From contig DWWS01000065.1 in NCBI GenBank assembly GCA_019119595.1, positions 34,133 through 98,132 on the forward strand: 64,000 bases of DNA. Direction: 5' to 3'. This DNA comes from Candidatus Eisenbergiella merdavium (GTDB lineage: Bacteria > Bacillota > Clostridia > Lachnospirales > Lachnospiraceae). The notes under the pieces were generated by a model. It saw only the letters and a program-made list of their open reading frames with translations, was not told where the DNA came from and ran no database searches. Position numbers and translations under genes: made by a program. The stretch's first letter is position 1. Every line of letters starts with the position of its first letter. This document shows, piece by piece, positions 24,059 through 33,749 of this stretch.

Positions 24059-26392
24059 TTATTCCTCTTCTCTCGCCCGACTCTCCTGCCGCATTCTGCG
24101 GTAGTCGTTGGGCGTAACGCCTTTTACCCGCTTAAAAGCGGTACGCATGACATATACGCTGTTATAGCCCGTTTTCCCCGCTATCGTCTCCATGGTATCT
24201 CCCTCCTCCAGAAGGCGGCATACCTGCCCGATCCGCGCCTTTTCCAGAAAAGTGGCGAAATTTTCCTGAAAAAGTTCCTTGAACAGCCTGGAAAAGTAGG
24301 TGCTCGCATAGCCGAAATCATCCGCGATCTTCGTCAGGCTCAGATCGCTTTTGCTGTAATTTTCCATGATATAGCTCTGGATCCTCTCATAAAGCCGGCC
24401 GTTCATTGCTTCATTCTCGGCCTTCACCTTTCCGCAGATCGTCTGAAAGATTACGTTGATCCGGTTGAATCTTACCAGAATATCCGTTTCTCTGTTCAAC
24501 TGCTCCAGCTGAGCAAAAATTTCATCCTCTTCGATATCCATCTTATCCTTCAGGCCATGAAGAGCCCGGAATACGGTACACTGCAGATCGTTTACCAGAA
24601 AATGCATCATCTCCGGGCTGATCCCCCGTTCCAGCACATTCATCTGATAAACCTCCTGAAGCTGATCGTGTACGCTTTTTTCATTTCCGGTGCGCACAGC
24701 GTTCACCAGGCGCTCCTCCAGCGGAATCGGGAAATAGTAATAATCCCGGCCACCCAAATCATCCTCATAAACAAGCACGTCACGGCCGGAATTCGGCCCA
24801 TACTGCAGGATCTCATATACCTGATCGTAGGTCTTGCTGATCTGCTGCGGCTCCTCGCAGGGATTGCTGATCGCGAGTCTCAGCCGAATCCCGCATTCCT
24901 CCCGAAAGGTTTCCGTCAGACGTCGCAGCTTGTCTGAAAGCGCTCTGGAATCAGTCCGCCTCCATGTCTGATCCACCGTGCAGATAAAAGCCCCTCGGTC
25001 CATATCCAGATCGCACATGTAGCACTCCCCGGATAAGCTCTCGCTCATACCGCCCTGCAGAAGCTGTTTATACAAAGGGATATCCCCCACTCTCAGCTCC
25101 GTCTTTCCGGAAAGCTCCGTTCCAAACTGAAAAACTATCACCAAAAGCTTTTTCCCCGCCAGTCTGATCCCATATTCCTCCAGGCTTTCCTCTGCTCTGT
25201 TCTCCGTTCCGTACAGAAGGTTTTCCAGAAGAAGGCTTTTCGCCATCAATTCTTTTTCTCTTATACTGGTTCTCAGATCGTTATTGCTGGAAATCAGCCT
25301 GCGCAGGGAATCGGAAATAAAAATCATCTCGTTCCCTTTTAATTTCTCTTCCGCATTTTCGCCGCCCGCGCTGAATATCATCTGCAGAATCTGATCTATC
25401 CTCCTGCCCCTGGTCCAGGACACCAGCAGGATACAGGCGATACCGACCACCACGGCAATGACCATCAGCCGCAGCGTATCCGCCTGCTCCTTATAGATTT
25501 GGGCGGAAATGTATTCCTTCGGCAGCACTGCAACAAAGGTCAGCCCCGTTTCTGCGGACTGTGTCCGGATTACCTGCATCTGCCTGCCGGACAGCGAAAT
25601 TTCCTGAATTTCCTGCCCTCCCTGCAGCTTTTTCTCCGGCACCAGGTCAAATTCATCCTCTTCCGAAGGGACAGTGAGAAGCAGATTCCCTTTCTTATCC
25701 AGCACATATCCCCAGCCCGCGCTTCCCACATAGGTATCCTCCAGCAGGGAACAGATTGCTTCACTCTTTATCGGAAAAATAAAGGTTCCCTTCACTCCGG
25801 ATACCGTAACCAGAGACTGCGCATACAGGATCATCTCTTGTCCCGTCCGGTTCTGCCTGGTATATGCCTCCGGAAAAAAGTAAGAGGCATAGCTTTCCAG
25901 CATCCTTTCCTTCCACTCCTCCCATTCCATCCCGTCATAGCAAAAGTAATTCTTCATGCTGTCTTCATTATAAAAAATCTGCTCCGGACTGATGATCATT
26001 TCGCTTTCAAAGAAATACAGATAATATTCCTCCACAAAGGTCTGAATCTGCATGGCCTTCAGGTAATTCTGAGCAGACAGAATTTTTGAAATCTCCACAT
26101 TCTTATCCGATTGATCCATCTGGGTCGCGACATAACGGATCGTGCTGTTATTGGTCAGGCGCTCCACGATCGTGTCAATTTCCTGAAAATTATTGTCCAG
26201 CGTATCCCTTGCGTGTTCCAGATTGCTTAAAACGCTTCTGCTGATGCTTTTCTGAGTATCGTCGGCTATTTTTTCAAATCCCTGGATGCTGATCACAAGA
26301 GGGATCAGAAAAACGGCAAGATAGGTCAGGATCAGCCTGATATAGACCCTTTTGTTCTTCAGCAGTTCCCCTGTCCTGTGTTCCTGACGCAT
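24059..26392 (-). CDS. Membrane-anchored AraC-family regulator with extracellular sensor domain
   Basis: 777 residues. Helix 1 (about 15-35, LILTYLAVFLIPLVISIQGF) and helix 2 (about 298-320, LMVIAVVVGIACILLVSWT) enclose a Cache-like extracellular region. Then comes a cytoplasmic linker and the C-terminal AraC double HTH (about 670-770) with LSLTKIADDFGYASTYFSRL, FKELFQENFATFLEKARI, and GYNSVYVMRTAFKRVKGVTP. This architecture senses oligosaccharides or binding protein outside and activates nearby sugar genes in Paenibacillus and Lachnospiraceae. It sits inside the locus it probably controls. A perfect hairpin at 26624-26654 separates it from the binding protein upstream. Confidence 0.88.
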   Translation of the reverse strand: MRQEHRTGELLKNKRVYIRLILTYLAVFLIPLVISIQGFEKIADDTQKSISRSVLSNLEHARDTLDNNFQEIDTIVERLTNNSTIRYVATQMDQSDKNVEISKILSAQNYLKAMQIQTFVEEYYLYFFESEMIISPEQIFYNEDSMKNYFCYDGMEWEEWKERMLESYASYFFPEAYTRQNRTGQEMILYAQSLVTVSGVKGTFIFPIKSEAICSLLEDTYVGSAGWGYVLDKKGNLLLTVPSEEDEFDLVPEKKLQGGQEIQEISLSGRQMQVIRTQSAETGLTFVAVLPKEYISAQIYKEQADTLRLMVIAVVVGIACILLVSWTRGRRIDQILQMIFSAGGENAEEKLKGNEMIFISDSLRRLISSNNDLRTSIREKELMAKSLLLENLLYGTENRAEESLEEYGIRLAGKKLLVIVFQFGTELSGKTELRVGDIPLYKQLLQGGMSESLSGECYMCDLDMDRGAFICTVDQTWRRTDSRALSDKLRRLTETFREECGIRLRLAISNPCEEPQQISKTYDQVYEILQYGPNSGRDVLVYEDDLGGRDYYYFPIPLEERLVNAVRTGNEKSVHDQLQEVYQMNVLERGISPEMMHFLVNDLQCTVFRALHGLKDKMDIEEDEIFAQLEQLNRETDILVRFNRINVIFQTICGKVKAENEAMNGRLYERIQSYIMENYSKSDLSLTKIADDFGYASTYFSRLFKELFQENFATFLEKARIGQVCRLLEEGDTMETIAGKTGYNSVYVMRTAFKRVKGVTPNDYRRMRQESRAREEE

Positions 26393-26623
26393 ACCTTTTC
26401 CTCCTCATCCGCCGCAGTTTCCGTCTCAAACGTGTTTTCCCATTATAGCAACATTCATCTGTAATGAAAAGATTTTATCTGCGCCCGGAGCGTTTTAATC
26501 TCAAATGTGTGAAAGCTCAGATGAACCGCGCCTCTTTCCTGTCTGAGTTCTTCCCCTCTTTCCTCCAGCATGTTGCATTCCCAAAGCCTTTCAAGCCATT
26601 TGACGCTTTCTCCTTTTTCGTAC

Positions 26624-26654
26624 AAACAGCGCGGGCCGCCGGCCCGCGCTGTTT
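26624..26654 (-). terminator. Strong hairpin between the ABC transporter operon and the AraC gene
   Basis: AAACAGCGCGGGCC (26624-26637), loop GCC, GGCCCGCGCTGTTT (26641-26654). It is perfect over 14 bp. A second, weaker stem (ATCAGGC / GCCTGAT, about 26691-26720) lies closer to the binding-protein stop. No gene lies in the 337-base gap. Confidence 0.78.
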
Positions 26655-26729
26655 CTGCAAGCCCTTCCTTTTCTTTGCAGAAGCATCCGGAATCAGGCTT
26701 TTATCAGGCTTTTGCCTGATGCTTTTTCA

Positions 26730-28418
26730 TTATGACGCGTCGCCCGCACTGTAATAAACGTCATACGCCTTCTGATACAGCTCAACGTAATTGTCCACAC
26801 CATAGCCGTCCAGCGTAGATACATAGGAGTCCCAGTCATTTTCAAGACTCAGCTCGCCCGTAATAAACTGCGCCATGGAGGTCTTGACATATTCCTGCAG
26901 AGAGGTCTGAAGGGTTGCGAAGGTATCCGCTTCATCCTCATCCTCAAGAAAGATGTTCTTCGGCAGGTATTCCGGGTAGAAATAATCAACTACCTTGCTG
27001 GTCTCATCAAACAGCCTTGCCTCATATGCGGTCGGCGTATATAAATCCTCCGGTCTCGGAGACATGGATGCACGGAATTCCGCAAGCTGATTCATCAGAC
27101 CGGTCCACCAGGTATTCTTATTATATTCGTCATTGGAATCGGAGGTAAATGTAGAAGAATCTACCCAATAAATCGCATCGGTTCCCTCCAAAATAGATTC
27201 CGTAGGCGTATCAAGCTTTCCCCACCATTTTCCTTCTTCGCCATACATCTGAATCATAGAGCACTCGTCTCCCATCAGGAAATCTCCCACCTGGAAAGCA
27301 ATTTCCGGATTTTCGCAGTTATCCGTGATAAACCAGTTAAAGCCCTCGGTCATATCAACATAGTCATCATGAAGCTGATATCTTGCGCCTGTGGAACCTT
27401 CTACAGGAACCATTGCTGCCATGATTTCATTCATATGACGATCCTCATTATTCACGCCCATCCCATAGTGATCCGCAGCATAAGCGAACACCCGGTTTTC
27501 ATCGGCCCGGATCACCTGCTGCATCTGGTCGCTGGTCTGGGAAAACATGGTGGGATCTAAAAGGCCGTTGTTAAACAGATCGTTCATGTACGCCAGGCCC
27601 TCTTTAAATTCCTCCGTATTGCAGGCGAAAATAACCTGTCCGTCCTTTGCGTAGGAAAGTGTGTCCTTATCGCAGGGGATAAAGGAATTCATCAGCCACC
27701 ACTCCACCTGGCAGTCCCAGTCCGGGCTTCCGGTAAGAGGGATTTCGTCTGCCTCACCGTTTCCGTTATAGTCGCTGTTCTTAACCGCCAGCAGAACCTC
27801 CTTCAGTTCCTCTGTCGTGGTGGGCTCGGTCAGTCCCAGACTTTCCAGCCATTCCGTGTTATACCACAGCTTCGGATATGCCTGACAGTGATAGCATTCG
27901 TTAGCCGTCGGAAAGCCATACATATTTCCGTCGGGCGCATAAGCATTCTGTTCATACTGAGGCCGCAGTTCGAACAGTCTCTTCATGTTGTCCCCGTACT
28001 GCTCATACAGATCATTGATGGGAATGAAAATCCCCTCTTTTCCGAAATTCACCATCTTCTGCTTATTAAGATTAAAGCAGATCACATCCGGATAATCTCC
28101 GCTGGAAAGCATCAGGTTCAGCTTGGTTTCCGCGTCTCCCTCGTCACTCGGCAGCGCCACAAAATCAAATTTAATGTTCATCTGCTCCTCGATCCAGTTG
28201 ATCGCGTAGTTGTCGCTGGAATATTCTCCTTTTTCATTCATTTGCACTGCAACGGAAATAGTGGTCACCCCTCCGTCCGCGCTTTCCGTTCCTTCGGAAG
28301 ATGCGGAAGCAGAGCCCGCCTCATTTCCATTTCCCCCTGCCGATCCGCAGCCTGCCAGCAGCATGGACGCCGTAAGAGCGCAGGCCAGCACTCTGGTTAC
28401 AAATGTCTTTCTCCTCAT
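26730..28418 (-). CDS. Extracellular solute-binding lipoprotein of a carbohydrate ABC transporter
   Basis: 562 residues. Signal peptide and lipobox SMLLAGC with C24, then a Gly/Ser/Glu-rich linker (24-50) and a family-1 solute-binding fold. It includes DEGDAETKLNLMLSSGDYPD and YGFPTANECYHCQAYPKLWY. Length and sequence style match the large LplA-type binding proteins that pair with LplB/YtcP permeases. It captures an oligosaccharide at the outer membrane face and hands it to the two permeases encoded just upstream (29374 and 30320). Confidence 0.92.
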   Translation of the reverse strand: MRRKTFVTRVLACALTASMLLAGCGSAGGNGNEAGSASASSEGTESADGGVTTISVAVQMNEKGEYSSDNYAINWIEEQMNIKFDFVALPSDEGDAETKLNLMLSSGDYPDVICFNLNKQKMVNFGKEGIFIPINDLYEQYGDNMKRLFELRPQYEQNAYAPDGNMYGFPTANECYHCQAYPKLWYNTEWLESLGLTEPTTTEELKEVLLAVKNSDYNGNGEADEIPLTGSPDWDCQVEWWLMNSFIPCDKDTLSYAKDGQVIFACNTEEFKEGLAYMNDLFNNGLLDPTMFSQTSDQMQQVIRADENRVFAYAADHYGMGVNNEDRHMNEIMAAMVPVEGSTGARYQLHDDYVDMTEGFNWFITDNCENPEIAFQVGDFLMGDECSMIQMYGEEGKWWGKLDTPTESILEGTDAIYWVDSSTFTSDSNDEYNKNTWWTGLMNQLAEFRASMSPRPEDLYTPTAYEARLFDETSKVVDYFYPEYLPKNIFLEDEDEADTFATLQTSLQEYVKTSMAQFITGELSLENDWDSYVSTLDGYGVDNYVELYQKAYDVYYSAGDAS

Positions 28419-28459
28419 AACTCTTTTCTCCTTCGTTTTATTTTCATGACCTTCGTTTC

Positions 28460-29374
28460 TTATCCCTTGATGGACCCCATCATGATGCCCTTTACAAAAT
28501 ATTTCTGAATAAAGGGATACAGAATCATCACCGGGACAGAAGAAACGATGATCAGTGAATACTGCATCAGGTTTTTCATCGCCTGACGGCTCATCTGCTC
28601 CGTCAGGTTCATTGCCATTCCCGTACTGTCATTCATGACCAGTATGTTTCTCAAAATCAGCTGCAGCGGATATTTTGAAGTCGTATTGATATAAAGCAGT
28701 CCGGACATGAAGTCGTTCCATTTTCCCACCGCATATAGAAGCACCATAACCGCGATGATAGGCTTGGAAAGCGGAATCACCATGTTAAGAAAATATTTCC
28801 AGTCCGAACAGCCGTCGATGGAGGCGCTTTCGTAAATCTCAAGCGGGATCGAGCTTTGGATATAGGTTTTGATCAGGATCACATTCCAGACGCCCATCGC
28901 CGTCGGAAGCACCATGGCCCAGAAGGAATCGATCAAATGGAGCCGGCTCACCACCAGATAGGTAGGGATCATCCCTCCGTTGAAAAACATGGTCACTGTA
29001 AATAGGAACATGACTGGACCGCGGATCTTCAGATCTTTTCTGGAGAGGGGATAACCTGCAAGAAGAGTCAGCCCCACGCCGATCACCGTTGCCGCAAAGG
29101 TATATGCGATAGAATTCAGAAAGCCCTTCAGAATATTAGGCGACTGAAAGATCACCTCATAGCCCGCCAGGGAAAAGTCAACCGGCCAAAGGAGCACCTT
29201 CCCCGCCGAAACCGCCTCCGGGCTGCTGAAGGAGGAAGCAAGGATGAACAGGATGGGAACCAGGATCACCAGCATGATCAGAAGCATCAGAAGCCACACG
29301 CAGGCCAGCAGAATACGGTCAGGCACAGTACGGTACAGCTTCACCTTTCTTACAGTATTTGCATCCGTTTTCAT
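28460..29374 (-). CDS. Carbohydrate ABC transporter permease, YtcP/LplC type
   Basis: 304 residues, six membrane helices. The first is near 20-45 (ACVWLLMLLIMLVILVPILF). The EAA loop reads ESASIDGCSDWKYFLNMVIP (about 183-202, consensus EAAxxDGA), which docks the ATPase. The C-terminus QKYFVKGIMMGSIKG is typical of the YtcP/LplC group. It is translated 16 bp after the first permease. No ATPase gene is present, so it presumably shares an MsmX-like ATPase encoded elsewhere. Confidence 0.9.
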   Translation of the reverse strand: MKTDANTVRKVKLYRTVPDRILLACVWLLMLLIMLVILVPILFILASSFSSPEAVSAGKVLLWPVDFSLAGYEVIFQSPNILKGFLNSIAYTFAATVIGVGLTLLAGYPLSRKDLKIRGPVMFLFTVTMFFNGGMIPTYLVVSRLHLIDSFWAMVLPTAMGVWNVILIKTYIQSSIPLEIYESASIDGCSDWKYFLNMVIPLSKPIIAVMVLLYAVGKWNDFMSGLLYINTTSKYPLQLILRNILVMNDSTGMAMNLTEQMSRQAMKNLMQYSLIIVSSVPVMILYPFIQKYFVKGIMMGSIKG

Positions 29375-29390
29375 TTTATCCTTTCACCTC

Positions 29391-30320
29391 CTACCAAAGG
29401 CTTGTTTCGCCGAACTTCTGCGAAAGCTTGTTCGCAAGGAACAGCAGAATGAAATTGACCACCGAGTTGAACAGACCGACCGCCGTTGCAAAGGAATACT
29501 GCATGTCTCTCAGTCCCCGTTTATACACATAGGTCGATATGATTTCCGAAACATTCATATTCAGGTTATTCTGCATCAGGATCACCTTGTCGAAGCCCAG
29601 GCTCATGATATTTCCCACCGCAAGGATCAATTGTATGGTAATGATCGGCTTCAGAGCGGGCAGCTCCACGATCCGGATTCTCTGCAGGCGGTTGGCCCCG
29701 TCGATCAGGGATGCCTCAACCAGAGATTGGTCCACATTTCCCAACGCCGCGATGTAGATAATGGCGGAATAGCCGGTGGTCTGCCATACGGAGGACCAGA
29801 CGAAAATATGCCGGAAGTATGACGCCTTCCCCATGAAATCGATCCGTTCCAGCCCGATCATGTCCAGAAGCGTATTCACAATTCCCACATTCAGATGCAG
29901 GCACTGGAGCATGATGCCCACCAGAACAACCGTAGAAATAAAGTACGGAGCATAGGTCAGCGACTGCATGAACTTTTTAAAGTGCTTTCCTCCAATAATA
30001 TGAAGTGCAAGCGCGAGAATGATCGGCGCGGGAAAGGTGGCCGCAAGCTGATACAGGCTCAGAATCAGCGTATTCTTCAGAATCCTTGCCATGTCAGGAT
30101 TGGTGAAAAACTGTTCAAAGTATTTCATCCCCACCCATTCGCTCCCGAATACTCCCTTTCTAAAGGAATAATCCTTAAAGGCGATAACGATTCCTCCCAT
30201 GGGAACATAGCAGAATATAACAAGCCATGCGACCGGAAGTAGAAGCATCAGATAAAGCTGCCATCTTCTTTGAATATCTTCTCTGAGACTCCATTTTTTC
30301 TCTTTCTTATTATTTTTCAT
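29391..30320 (-). CDS. ABC transporter permease, LplB/YteP type
   Basis: 309 residues from the ATG at 30320, with AAGGAG upstream; an upstream in-frame start at 30455 would add a basic, non-conserved stretch. YLMLLLPVAWLVIFCYVPMG, then GGIVIAFKDYSFRKG is the diagnostic first part of LplB-type permeases. The EAA loop is EASLIDGANRLQRIRIVELP. Six helices. Partner of the permease at 28460 and the binding protein at 26730. Confidence 0.9.
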   Translation of the reverse strand: MKNNKKEKKWSLREDIQRRWQLYLMLLLPVAWLVIFCYVPMGGIVIAFKDYSFRKGVFGSEWVGMKYFEQFFTNPDMARILKNTLILSLYQLAATFPAPIILALALHIIGGKHFKKFMQSLTYAPYFISTVVLVGIMLQCLHLNVGIVNTLLDMIGLERIDFMGKASYFRHIFVWSSVWQTTGYSAIIYIAALGNVDQSLVEASLIDGANRLQRIRIVELPALKPIITIQLILAVGNIMSLGFDKVILMQNNLNMNVSEIISTYVYKRGLRDMQYSFATAVGLFNSVVNFILLFLANKLSQKFGETSLW

Positions 30321-30523
30321 TTTCTTCCGTCTCCTTTTCCTCCTTCTTCTGTCTGAGGCCATCATGCCATGGTTTTCTCCAGCTGAACAGAACGAATCCT
30401 TTTGCAGGCAAAGAAATCTTAAGAAAGCCAAGGGAAGAATTCTTAAGGCAAGCATTTTTTCTCACCCTTCGCTTCTCTCCTCTCCTCCGGAAGCAGCGCA
30501 TTTTACGTCTTTTCTCCGTTTTC

Positions 30524-33010
30524 TCAGAATATGAGCCGAAGGAAAACGAGCCCACGCGCCGGAACCTCCAGTGACGTCATTCCTTTTTCCACAGCAAGCT
30601 CCTGCCTCGTTTTTCCCTGCAGATCCGTCCGCGCTGCATACCGGATGGGTCTATCTATTTTTGTCCTTAAAACACATTTTTCCTTTTGTACTCCAAAATT
30701 CATCACGCCGATCAGGAGCCCCTTCCCGTCATATTGCGGTCGTATCAAAACCGGCATCACATTCTTGTCTTCCCCTTTACTCTCGCAGAAAAGCAGCTGC
30801 CTTTCTGTCTCCTCCGGACAGCGGATCGCCGCTCCCACCGCGCAGGGGTCCGCGGCCTTCAGACCGGCCCGGTATGCCTCCTTTTTGTCAAATTCAACAA
30901 ACGGTGTAAGCTCGTAACGAAAATTCAGCCGTCCGTCCTGAGATGCCGCAAAATTGGTATCCCAGTAATTGTTGGAAACCCAGGCCAAAAGCAGGGGATT
31001 CTTCCTTCTTTCTATCCGACGGTTTTCCCTTCCGAAATGAAAATCTCCCGCCTGTACCATGGGCGCGTCCGGACAGGCAAGCGTCACCCCACCCTTTTCA
31101 TCAAACATGGATATCGTCCTGTCTACCGTCAGATAGTCCCTGCAGACGTTCCCAAGCTGCTCCTCATCCAGCCTGACAAAGGTATCCATTGTATCATATA
31201 CACAATCCCAGTCCTCACTGAGGGCCAGAGGAATAGTGAAATAAATTCCGACCGGAGCCGTTTCCGGCATTTTCTTCATTCCGAGTTCCACACGGATCAC
31301 CGGCTCCGCCGCGCTGAAAATAGTTCTTGTCTCCAGCCACTCCATGCTTTGGGAAGCTGCCCGTGAAACCAATGCTATTTCTTCTTCATTTTCCTCAACA
31401 AAATGCTCCTTCAGCTTTGAAATTCCCCTTCGGTCCGCCTTCCATTCATGGTTCCACTGGCTGATGCTGTGAAACAGCTTTTCCACATCCTTCGGAAAAA
31501 TGGAGGAACGCTCCTGTTTTTCATATCTGGCGTCCACCCGTTCCTCCGCCAGATCAAAAAAGCCCCATTCCGAGTTTTCATCCAGCAGCCTTCTTCCCGT
31601 TTTTTTCTCCTCAATCTGGACAATCCTTCCCGTTTCCGGTCGAAGGATTACATGGTAAAAGGGTGTATCCAGCGCCTCGTCACTCACGCGGCAGCCCGCC
31701 GCCTTTTTCCCGTCGATTGGGGTCAGTCTGGAAAACGGAATCCTTTTCATGGAAAAGGGCCCTACCTCCACGCCAGCATACCGCCGACAGTCCGGCGCAT
31801 CCTCTATATAAGGAAGATAATCCCGGGCCCTTGCGGCTGCCAGATTTCTTCCGATCCGCGTCATATAGGATGGCAGCCGAAGACGCTGCCTCATGGGAAA
31901 GGGTGTAGGATTCACGATCAAAATCCCCTCCTGATCCGGATTTCCCACAGCATTCCAATATCCCCAGGTGTGCTCATCAAAAAACAGGGTATTTTCCCAG
32001 GCCTTTTTGAAGAGGCGCCGCATGCGTTTTCCGGAGGGCTCATCCCGGAAGCTTTCCAGAAAATCAGCCTTTTTCAGAAGGTTTTTTGCGGCTCTGTTGA
32101 TCCTAAGCTCCCTTGGTGTGCTTGCGCAGCCAAAATTCCAGTAATCCGTCCAATCCCCCGCATGGTTTGACAGGCCTTCCTCTCCCCTTTGCCGAATCCT
32201 TTCATAAAGCATTTCCGGCGTAGCAAAGCGGATGATCTGTTCATGTCCCTCCGCATTATATCGGCGGATCAACTCAGCCAGGGATGTATCCGGGCTGTTA
32301 TTGTCACAAAGCGGCGGATTGGCTGCGGTCAGAAAAACGAAGTCTTCCTCCCATCCGCTTTCTTCTGCCCTTCTGATATAATCCCTGATACCCTTTTCCA
32401 TCTTTGCCGTATCCCCAAACTCCGTCTGAAGGAAGGTGTTAAACATGGAATAGTGTTCACCCACAAAGGAAGTCAGCCATCTGCCGTCCGGCGCTTCCCA
32501 GCGGAACGCATACGGACGCCGGAAGGGAATGCCTCCGAAGTGGATGTTGATCCCGGTCAGATAAAACGAAACGCCGCTGTCCAGAAGGAGCGGACACATG
32601 GTCCATGGCTGTCCGTTTATGTCATGGTTTATCGCCGTGGTAATCGGGCTGCCAGTCAGCCTTCTCAGTTCATCCAGCTCCTGCATGTTCTGCACGAGCT
32701 GCTGCATGCTGCAGCCTGGCGTGGTGTGCATGGGAAGCGCCGCTATGCTGATCCTGTTTTCCTGAACCAGGCTGCGAAATGCAGTAAGCCTCTCCTTATC
32801 TGCCGTTTCCAGCTATTTTCTCAGCGGCCAGGCAGCCTCGCAGGTCCATCGGTAACGCGACTCCTCCGGCCAGTCCTCCGTCTGAAGACACAGCTCCACC
32901 GCCTGGTCGATATAATCCTGCTGGAGCTGCAGGATCATGCTCTGGGGATGGGTATATCCCACATCCAGATGACTGTGATGCATGCATAGAATTTCCTTGA
33001 TCTTTGACAT
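30524..33010 (-). pseudogene. GH38-like glycoside hydrolase interrupted by one in-frame amber codon
   Basis: One continuous 829-codon frame from the ATG at 33010 (GGAGAG site) broken only by TAG at 32815-32813. Before it: [20 protein letters not shown] and ending CEAAWPLRK. After it, in the same frame: LETADKERLTAFRSLVQ, then ISIAALPMHTTPGC, INHDINGQPWTM and [30 protein letters not shown] is the zinc-site opening of the GH38 N-terminal domain and the rest has normal family length. Unless suppressed, translation stops at residue 65; a restart at Met 32731 would lack the metal ligands. It heads the transporter operon at 30320, so loss would affect the first enzyme of the locus. Confidence 0.8.
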
Positions 33011-33390
33011 AATTCTCTCCTCTCTTTCGTTTTCATTTCCAAACCGGTTCCGTCAGACCAGCATACAGGGCCATCGCCTTCCGCTCCGCCAGACTGCTTG
33101 CGCCGCCTTGAACCGAAAATTAATATGGATGTATTATGCCGTATTATAAGGGAAGAAACGGGACTTTATATAGACAGAATTTTTATGACCCGGACTGGCT
33201 TTCACCCGTTGTTAAGGGAAGGATTTTTATCCGCCCGCAGGATTATTGCCGTCTTTTCTGAAAATATCTTTCCTTTCTTGCACCGCGTCATAAGACGCGC
33301 TACACTGACTTCATGAACAGGCAGCGTCGTTGACGACGCCATGTCAGTCCGGAAAAAACACTTTTCCATAGTGTTGAAATGGAGGTAGCC
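33011..33390. other. Intergenic region before the glycan locus, with small hairpins
   Basis: 380 bases without a gene. GCGTCATAAGACGC (about 33285-33299) and GCGTCGTTGACGACGC (about 33325-33340) are two short GC hairpins, the latter inside a CTGAC...GTCAG outer repeat. This divergent region must hold the promoter of the minus-strand GH38/ABC locus; I could not pick a convincing one. Confidence 0.4.
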
Positions 33391-33705
33391 ATGTCGCTTT
33401 TTCACAAATCAGCCAAAGGATCCCACAGTCAGAAATCAGTCAGTATCTATCAGGATAACATCCTTATCTATCAGGGGAAATGGAACGAGCTTCCCTTTAC
33501 GGAAAAAATCATCACAGAATACAGCATCCGGTTCTTCAACGATCCCGATCCATGCTATATTCACCAGGATGCGGTACGGGTAAGGCTTCTTGCCGAGCTG
33601 GAGGAAAAATGGGAAAATACTTACGCGGAAGCCAGCACTGACTGGTATGCCGCCCTTTCCGCTTATACGGGAATGGACGGCATAAGTGAAGTCATATTTT
33701 CATAG
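33391..33705 (+). CDS. Unrecognised 104-residue protein
   Basis: Start at ATG 33391, 5 bp after GGAGGT (33381-33386), which also explains why the in-frame ATG at 33379 is not used. Soluble, no signal or membrane segment, mildly acidic with many aromatics (YQGKWNELPFTEKIITEYSI, then TDWYAALSAYTGMDG). No family recognised. It stands alone and ends in a stem (GACAGTCT...AGACTGT, about 33719-33750) before the convergent thioredoxin/CcdA gene. Codon use looks native. Confidence 0.6.
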   Translation: MSLFHKSAKGSHSQKSVSIYQDNILIYQGKWNELPFTEKIITEYSIRFFNDPDPCYIHQDAVRVRLLAELEEKWENTYAEASTDWYAALSAYTGMDGISEVIFS

Positions 33706-33749
33706 GATAATCTGAGGGACAGTCTGAGGAAACGACCAGAGGAGACTGT

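Noticed and set aside
32813..32815. Amber codon read as pyrrolysine
   Set aside because: Pyrrolysine is known from methylamine methyltransferases, the amber codon lies in an ordinary sugar hydrolase, and no pyl genes are in the window; a point mutation is simpler.
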